A stretch of DNA of 64,000 nucleotides from Paenibacillus rhizovicinus (GTDB lineage Bacteria > Bacillota > Bacilli > Paenibacillales > Paenibacillaceae), in NCBI RefSeq assembly GCF_010365285.1, contig NZ_CP048286.1, forward strand, positions 1,631,001-1,695,000. Reading direction: 5' to 3'. How positions within the stretch are numbered: position 1 is the first letter of the stretch; each line of letters begins with the position of its first letter. This document shows positions 59,931 to 64,000 of this stretch, one piece after another. A model generated the notes under the pieces. The model was given only the letters and a program-made list of their open reading frames with translations, had not been told where the DNA came from and made no database searches. Made by a program: the position numbers and the translations under genes.

Positions 59931-60764
59931 CTAATTAAGAATAAACACTTTGACGTTCTGGAATCCGAACGCGCTTGCCGACTTCTGGGATTGCGGAACG
60001 AAAATATCGATCCGGTTACCGTTGATCGCGCTGCCTTGATCGGTTGCCACGGCCATCATTCCGCCGGACGGAAGTCCATTGTAATCATAGCCTGTAATGT
60101 ACACTTTGCTGCCCATTGGAATGACGTCCGGATCGACCGCGATCGTTCCAAGCTTCAACGGGTTTCCAAAGTAGTCGACCGGTCCCCAGCCGTTCTCCGA
60201 GGCCGCGGCCGTATAGGCGCTTGCTTTTACCTGCATGACGTCCGTGTACACGTACGACTTGCCGTTGACGCTCACGTGATCGAGCTCAGGCTTCTTCGCC
60301 GCGACTCTCTTGGCCGTCTTTGCTTGTGCCTGTTTCGATGCCGTCTTCTTCGTCTGCTTGGCGGTCGTTTTCACCGCGGTTTTCGCGACTTTCTTAGCTG
60401 CCTTCGGCGCTTCAGGCGATTTTGCTTCAGCCGCTACGGCTTTTGGAGCCGGTTTGACGGCTTCCATTTTCTTTGCTGCCGCCGGCTTCTCCTTGGTCGC
60501 GATCGGCCCTTCGACCCGCGCGGATGCTGCATGGGCGGAATCAGGAATAACGAGCTGCAGCCCTTCGTAGATGTTGGCCGCGTCCACGAATGGATTGGCT
60601 TGCATGAGCGAATTGACCGTTACGCCGAACTTGTTCGACAGTTTCCAGAACGTATCCTCTTCATTCGCCTTGTACATGGCCTGCGCGTTCGCCGCGTGCG
60701 TCTGCGTGAGAATGGCAATGCCGAGCACCGCCGTTGCAATGCCCTTCTTCCAGATGTGATTCAT
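59931..60764 (-). CDS. LysM-3D domain cell-wall protein
   Basis: A 277-aa exported protein: signal peptide (to about ANAQA, residue 29), one LysM-like domain (YKANEEDTFWKLSNKFGVTVNSLMQANPF), a Lys/Ala-rich linker (about 85-165) and a C-terminal 3D domain with conserved Asp (MQVKASAYTAAASENGWG, LGTIAVDPDVIPMGSKVYI, MMAVATDQGSAINGNRIDIFV). 3D domains resemble MltA-type lytic transglycosylases and act in wall turnover (YocH type). AAAGGAGG precedes ATG 60764. A c-di-AMP riboswitch controls it. Confidence 0.93.
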   Translation of the reverse strand: MNHIWKKGIATAVLGIAILTQTHAANAQAMYKANEEDTFWKLSNKFGVTVNSLMQANPFVDAANIYEGLQLVIPDSAHAASARVEGPIATKEKPAAAKKMEAVKPAPKAVAAEAKSPEAPKAAKKVAKTAVKTTAKQTKKTASKQAQAKTAKRVAAKKPELDHVSVNGKSYVYTDVMQVKASAYTAAASENGWGPVDYFGNPLKLGTIAVDPDVIPMGSKVYITGYDYNGLPSGGMMAVATDQGSAINGNRIDIFVPQSQKSASAFGFQNVKVFILN

Positions 60765-60875
60765 GTTGTCGATTGCCTCCTTTGATTTACGTCATAGACC
60801 GAGTAAACAAATCTATCACGTCATCGCGAAGATGACCGAACCGCTGACAGAAGCGGAGCAAAGAAGTCGTCGTCG

Positions 60876-61042
60876 CATGCGGCCTGCGAGGTTAGTTGTC
60901 GGATTCGGATTGAGGAGTTCAACCCTACGCACGTAGAAGTGCGATTCACCCCAGCGCCAAGGCGCGGTGAACCCGTCATGTGATGGTCATCAGATGACGG
61001 GAACGGAGCTATTAAGCTCCAAAAGATCCCCCGTACGAGTAT
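60876..61042 (-). ncRNA. Cyclic di-AMP (ydaO/yuaA) riboswitch
   Basis: The minus-strand leader of the LysM-3D gene carries the ydaO consensus in order: GGGGGATC, GGGTTCACC, GGGGTGAATC, TAGGGTTGAACTCC, CAATCCGAATCCGACAAC then TAACCTCGCAGG. Downstream, a CCGCTTCTGTCAGCGG hairpin and GTCATCTTCGCGATGAC followed by a T-rich run may form the expression platform. In known cases c-di-AMP binding turns off wall hydrolase or potassium transporter genes. Confidence 0.9.
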
Positions 61043-61116
61043 CGTTTCGGCTCGCGTTATAGAATAACATAGCAATGTTGCCAAACCTACCGGTAAATTC
61101 GACCACTCGGCATGTT

Positions 61117-62262
61117 TTAACCATTTTTAGGAAGGGAAATCGTGACCGTCGTCCCTTTGCCGGCGTGACTGGAAATGTTGATTTTACCATGATGGCCTTC
61201 AATGATGCGGTAACAAACCATCAGGCCGAGCCCGGTTCCGCTCTCCTTCGTCGTGAAGAACGGGCCGCCGAGCAAAGGCAGCTGTTCCTTGGGGATTCCG
61301 ATGCCTTGGTCCGTAATGGACACGGTAATGTTACGGGATCCGGATGACTTGAGCACAATCGAGACGGTGCCGCCTTTCGGCATCGCTTCAATCGCGTTCT
61401 TGAGCACGTTGACGAACACCTGCTTGAGCTGGTTCTCCTCGCACAGCAGCATGGCCGAATCCACGTTGTACGCGGCTTTGAGCTCTACGTTATTCATAAT
61501 GGCCTGCGTCTCCAGCAGCGTCAGCACGCTCTGGATGATCTTGATCAGGTCGTGTTGGCGGAACTGATTGGCTTGCGGCTTCGCGAGCGCCATGAATTCC
61601 TGCACGATGGAATTAATCCGGTCCAATTCAACGAGCATAATATCGAAATAATCGTGATAGCTGTCGATTCGGGTCTTCAGAAACTTGGAGAATCCGATAA
61701 GTGACGTGAGCGGATTGCGGATCTCATGGGCAATGCCCGCCGCCATTTGGCCGACAACCGACAGCTTCTCCGACTGGATTAGCGCTTCTTCTTCCTTCTT
61801 GCGGTCGCGAATATCGCGAAACACGCTCTGGATGACCGTCCCTCTGCCGGGGTAGTGGCGGATTCGAATGCTGGAGGCCTCGACATCGATGACTTCGCCG
61901 GAGACGCTGATCAGCTTCGATTCCGCGAAATCGCTCGGCTCATCCGTTTCGAACACCTTCTTGAGCCGCCTTCTCGCTTGCTCGCGGCAGTCAGGATGTA
62001 CGTAGCGGCGCACTTCGGGATTCGCGAGCAAATCCGCCTCCGTCAAGCCCAGCAAACGCAAGCCCGCTTGATTCGTGAATAGAACCGTTTCGCCGTCATG
62101 GACGAAGATAGGTTCGGGCAAATATTTAATCAACCGCTGATAGCTCATGGAATCCGGTCCCAGCTCGCTTACTGCTTCCTTCGCCGCGGCTATCTTCAAT
62201 TCGAGCTTCCGTTTCACCGTTAAAGCAAGCAAGCGATTGCAATAGATGGCTTTCCGCCTCAT
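61117..62262 (-). CDS. PAS-domain sensor histidine kinase
   Basis: A 381-aa soluble kinase: a PAS domain (about 40-150, YLPEPIFVHDGETVLFTNQAGLRLLGL), a HisKA domain with the phospho-acceptor in GQMAAGIAHEIRNPLTSLIGFSKFL (about 178), and HATPase with NVLKNAIEAMPKGG (N box), DQGIGIPKEQ (G1) and GTGLGLMVCYRII (G2). There is no TM segment or adjacent response regulator, as is typical of phosphorelay kinases for sporulation (KinA/KinE type). GGAGGTT precedes ATG 62262. Sda (15792) inhibits kinases of this class. Confidence 0.9.
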   Translation of the reverse strand: MRRKAIYCNRLLALTVKRKLELKIAAAKEAVSELGPDSMSYQRLIKYLPEPIFVHDGETVLFTNQAGLRLLGLTEADLLANPEVRRYVHPDCREQARRRLKKVFETDEPSDFAESKLISVSGEVIDVEASSIRIRHYPGRGTVIQSVFRDIRDRKKEEEALIQSEKLSVVGQMAAGIAHEIRNPLTSLIGFSKFLKTRIDSYHDYFDIMLVELDRINSIVQEFMALAKPQANQFRQHDLIKIIQSVLTLLETQAIMNNVELKAAYNVDSAMLLCEENQLKQVFVNVLKNAIEAMPKGGTVSIVLKSSGSRNITVSITDQGIGIPKEQLPLLGGPFFTTKESGTGLGLMVCYRIIEGHHGKINISSHAGKGTTVTISLPKNG

Positions 62263-62346
62263 GTCCCAACCTCCGAAACGATTCTACTTGATGAATTCGC
62301 TTTCGTCAGGCCAATCCCTTCGGCATTAAAAACAATTAATTTTGTT

Positions 62347-62988
62347 TCAAACTGGTTTCGCGGTCATTCCGCGCGTCATAATGGCAATCCCGTCCTTGAA
62401 GATCGGCAGCACCCGCAATAATAAACTTTCAGTCGGTTCCGAATGCCCCGTATACGTGCTAACGAAGCCCTGCACGTAATAAAAGAGCACGCGTGCGCGG
62501 TTCGTCACCGCTTCTTCGTCTTCGCTGCCGCTATCCGCCAGATCCGGACCGACGACAAGCTGCAGCGCCTGCCTCAAATGCGCGAATATGCGATTGCGGA
62601 TCACATTGAGTTCGAGCGCCGGGGCCGGGTCGTCCACCCGCACGGAGCCCGTCATGAACAGAACCGTCTGCAGACTGCCGTTGCGTAAGCAGAACGCGAC
62701 AAACCGATTGCAGACCGCCACGAGCCGATCGAACGGCGTCCCGGCTTGATTCGCCATCTCCGTCAGAAATGCGTCCTCCAGCTCAAGCAGCGACGGAATG
62801 GCGATTTGCTGCAGCAGTTCCTCCTTGTTCTTGAAATATAAATAAATCGCCGTATGCGAGCAGCCGGCCTGCTTGGCGATTTCGCGCATCGTCACGTGCA
62901 AATAGCCTTTCTCGGCGAACAGTTCCGCGGCGGACTGCCGGATCGCGGTCTTCATGTCTTCCGTCATTTGTTTGCGCTTCGAAATCAT
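62347..62988 (-). CDS. TetR/AcrR family transcriptional regulator
   Basis: A 213-aa repressor. The N-terminal HTH is RQSAAELFAEKGYLHVTMREIAKQAGCSHTAIYLYFKNKEELLQQ (about 16-60); the rest is a ligand-binding helical domain. ATG 62988 follows AAAGGGG; the frame continues upstream to 63144 without a start site. A perfect palindrome lies just upstream, probably its own operator. No obvious target gene is adjacent apart from itself. Confidence 0.9.
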   Translation of the reverse strand: MISKRKQMTEDMKTAIRQSAAELFAEKGYLHVTMREIAKQAGCSHTAIYLYFKNKEELLQQIAIPSLLELEDAFLTEMANQAGTPFDRLVAVCNRFVAFCLRNGSLQTVLFMTGSVRVDDPAPALELNVIRNRIFAHLRQALQLVVGPDLADSGSEDEEAVTNRARVLFYYVQGFVSTYTGHSEPTESLLLRVLPIFKDGIAIMTRGMTAKPV

Positions 62989-63011
62989 TGCGAATTCAGC
63001 CCCTTTATTTA

Positions 63012-63026
63012 GTAACCAATGGTTAC
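63012..63026. promoter_or_regulatory. TetR-type operator palindrome
   Basis: GTAACCAATGGTTAC is a perfect 15-bp palindrome 24 bp upstream of the TetR start codon. It is of TetR operator size, so autorepression is likely. Confidence 0.7.
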
Positions 63027-63056
63027 ATAATAAGCGAAGGCGGCCGCTATGTAAAG

Positions 63057-63083
63057 AAAAGCGGCCCCGTAAGGGCCGCTTTA
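63057..63083 (-). terminator. Terminator of the LysM-CAP gene
   Basis: AAAGCGGCCC/GGGGCCGCTTT with a TTAC loop on the minus strand, then TTCTTT, 18 bp after the stop at 63101. Confidence 0.8.
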
Positions 63084-63100
63084 TGCGTCTGCGATGCGGA

Positions 63101-63793
63101 TTAGGAAGTGAATTCCTGTACCCATTCGCCGTTATAGTAAGCAACGCCGATCTTGCCGTAGTGGCTGCCTAAGATGTTCGCTTTATGTCCCGCGCTGTTC
63201 ATCCACGCCGTCATGACTTCCTGCGGCGTTTGTTGTCCCTTGGCAATATTCTCGCCTGCGTAAGAATAAGCGACGCCGTAGGCACGCATCATATCAAATG
63301 GCGATCCGTACGTCGGGGAATTATGATCGAAATAATTGTTCGCATACATATCCTTCGCTTTATCCAGCGCGACTTTCGTCAGCAGCGTATCGGATTTCAG
63401 CGCGGACAGGCCCGCTTTGGCGCGTTCCTTGTTCACGAGCGTCACCACTTGCGCGGCGAACGTGCTTTTATCCGCCGTGTTCGTCGTCGTGCCCGATCCC
63501 GTCGTTCCGCCGGATGTCGAACCGCCGGCGCTTGTTACGGGAACTTTCACCGTCATGCCTGCCCAAATCACGTTCGGGTTCGCAATGGATGGATTCGCAG
63601 CGATCAACGCGCTTAGGCTGACTCCGTATTTCTTGGCGATCAGGTACATCGTATCGCTGTTCGTCACTTTATACGATACGGAAGTATTCACGGAGGCTGC
63701 TTCTGCTTTCTGCAGTGTTGCTCCTGCTCCGAGAACGATTAAACTTGCTGCGAGTACGCTTGCGACACCTGTTCGAATTGGTTGCATCTTCAT
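63101..63793 (-). CDS. LysM and CAP/SCP domain secreted protein (YkwD-like)
   Basis: A 230-aa exported protein: signal peptide (to about KAEAAS, residue 33), LysM domain (YKVTNSDTMYLIAKKYGVSLSALIAANPSIANPNVIWAGMTVKVP), a Ser/Gly/Thr linker and a CAP domain (VVTLVNKERAKAGLSALKSDTLLTKVALDKAKDMYANNYFDHNSP ... YAGENIAKGQQTPQEVMTAWMNSAGHKANILGSHYGKIGVAYY). Bacterial CAP proteins of the YkwD type are common on spores and walls; the activity is unknown. GAGGAGG precedes ATG 63793. Confidence 0.93.
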   Translation of the reverse strand: MKMQPIRTGVASVLAASLIVLGAGATLQKAEAASVNTSVSYKVTNSDTMYLIAKKYGVSLSALIAANPSIANPNVIWAGMTVKVPVTSAGGSTSGGTTGSGTTTNTADKSTFAAQVVTLVNKERAKAGLSALKSDTLLTKVALDKAKDMYANNYFDHNSPTYGSPFDMMRAYGVAYSYAGENIAKGQQTPQEVMTAWMNSAGHKANILGSHYGKIGVAYYNGEWVQEFTS

Positions 63794-63945
63794 GAAAATC
63801 CTCCTCATGTGTTCGATATGTGACCGTCTGTCTTTCCGACGCCACCCATGGTAACACGTGAGAATCGTCATTTCATCTCATAAAATCTTCCACTCTGAAT
63901 TTCCTAAGGCTCCCTAACGCTCGAGAAACCGGCGAATTTCCCGGC

Positions 63946-64000
63946 TTAAATCATGCTTGGATTCTGATACAGGAAGTGCTGCAGCACTTCATCGTCAACG
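63946..64000 (-). CDS. C-terminal end of a gene running off the window
   Basis: An open minus-strand frame enters from the right edge and reads VDDEVLQHFLYQNPSMI before a TAA at 63946. Only 17 codons are visible, so the product cannot be named; the composition is protein-like. Confidence 0.4.
   Translation of the reverse strand, partial: VDDEVLQHFLYQNPSMI

Overview
The window reads as chromosome of an endospore-forming, Gram-positive bacterium of the Paenibacillaceae (Paenibacillus or Cohnella type). The evidence is the spore gene set (two alpha/beta SASPs, cwlJ-gerQ, sda, a YheC/D coat protein, a YjcZ-like peptide), Bacillus-type replication loaders (dnaB-dnaI), an S-layer-homology protein, lipoproteins, a Trp T-box, a c-di-AMP riboswitch, TTG/GTG starts behind strong Shine-Dalgarno sites, moderately high GC, and mqnE of the futalosine menaquinone route. 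No rRNA, tRNA, CRISPR array, phage or intact insertion sequence was seen.

Layout. 0.2-1.6 kb: sulfate-binding protein behind a phased 11-bp repeat tract. 1.6-7.4 kb: a PhoP-type promoter drives a YfkN-like nucleotide phosphoesterase and an SLH-domain protein. 7.4-10 kb: dnaB-dnaI. 10-24 kb: a respiration/redox/Fe-S block whose members match the B. subtilis yui/yum/yut/yuz genes (yuiB, type II NADH dehydrogenase, YumC-type ferredoxin-NADP reductase, IscA-like, YutJ-like, YuzB, NifU-like), with hemQ, mqnE, hemolysin III, a chemoreceptor and sda next to a DnaA-box cluster. 24-33 kb: SDR, HEPN protein, ctaA, thioredoxin, stalk-domain lipoprotein, MurJ/SpoVB-type flippase, ThuA, DUF456, HAD phosphatase. 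33-37 kb: class B PBP, a CvpA-transglutaminase fusion and a membrane protein. 37-42 kb: MFS, YjcZ-like, Toprim, AEC transporter, SCO, ctaB. 42-47 kb: cwlJ-gerQ, YfhP-like, SASP, DUF5325, T-box-trpS. 47-49 kb: a small island (DUF2087 regulator, YihY) bracketed by a repeat family. 49-55 kb: a Fur-box region with a toroid lipoprotein plus two-haem cytochrome lipoprotein, divergent from a permease pair. 55-64 kb: SASP, chemoreceptor, carbohydrate esterases, polysaccharide deacetylase, riboswitch-controlled LysM-3D protein, PAS histidine kinase, TetR, LysM-CAP protein.

How the genes work together. Haem and respiration are served by HemQ, CtaA, CtaB, SCO, NADH dehydrogenase, ferredoxin reductase and MqnE. 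Phosphate, iron, c-di-AMP, tryptophan, replication state (DnaA) and spore stage (sigma G) each have a visible cis-signal in front of a fitting gene.

The least explained structures are non-coding: (i) three tandem copies, and one distant copy, of a ~48-bp unit with conserved GGTGAAAC/GTTTCA arms and changing self-complementary cores, ahead of two envelope genes; (ii) two composite palindromic elements 15 kb apart with an inner block flipped; (iii) a multi-hairpin repeat family around the 47-49 kb island; (iv) the phased 11-bp tract. The Fur-associated cytochrome/toroid pair is the most interesting protein system.
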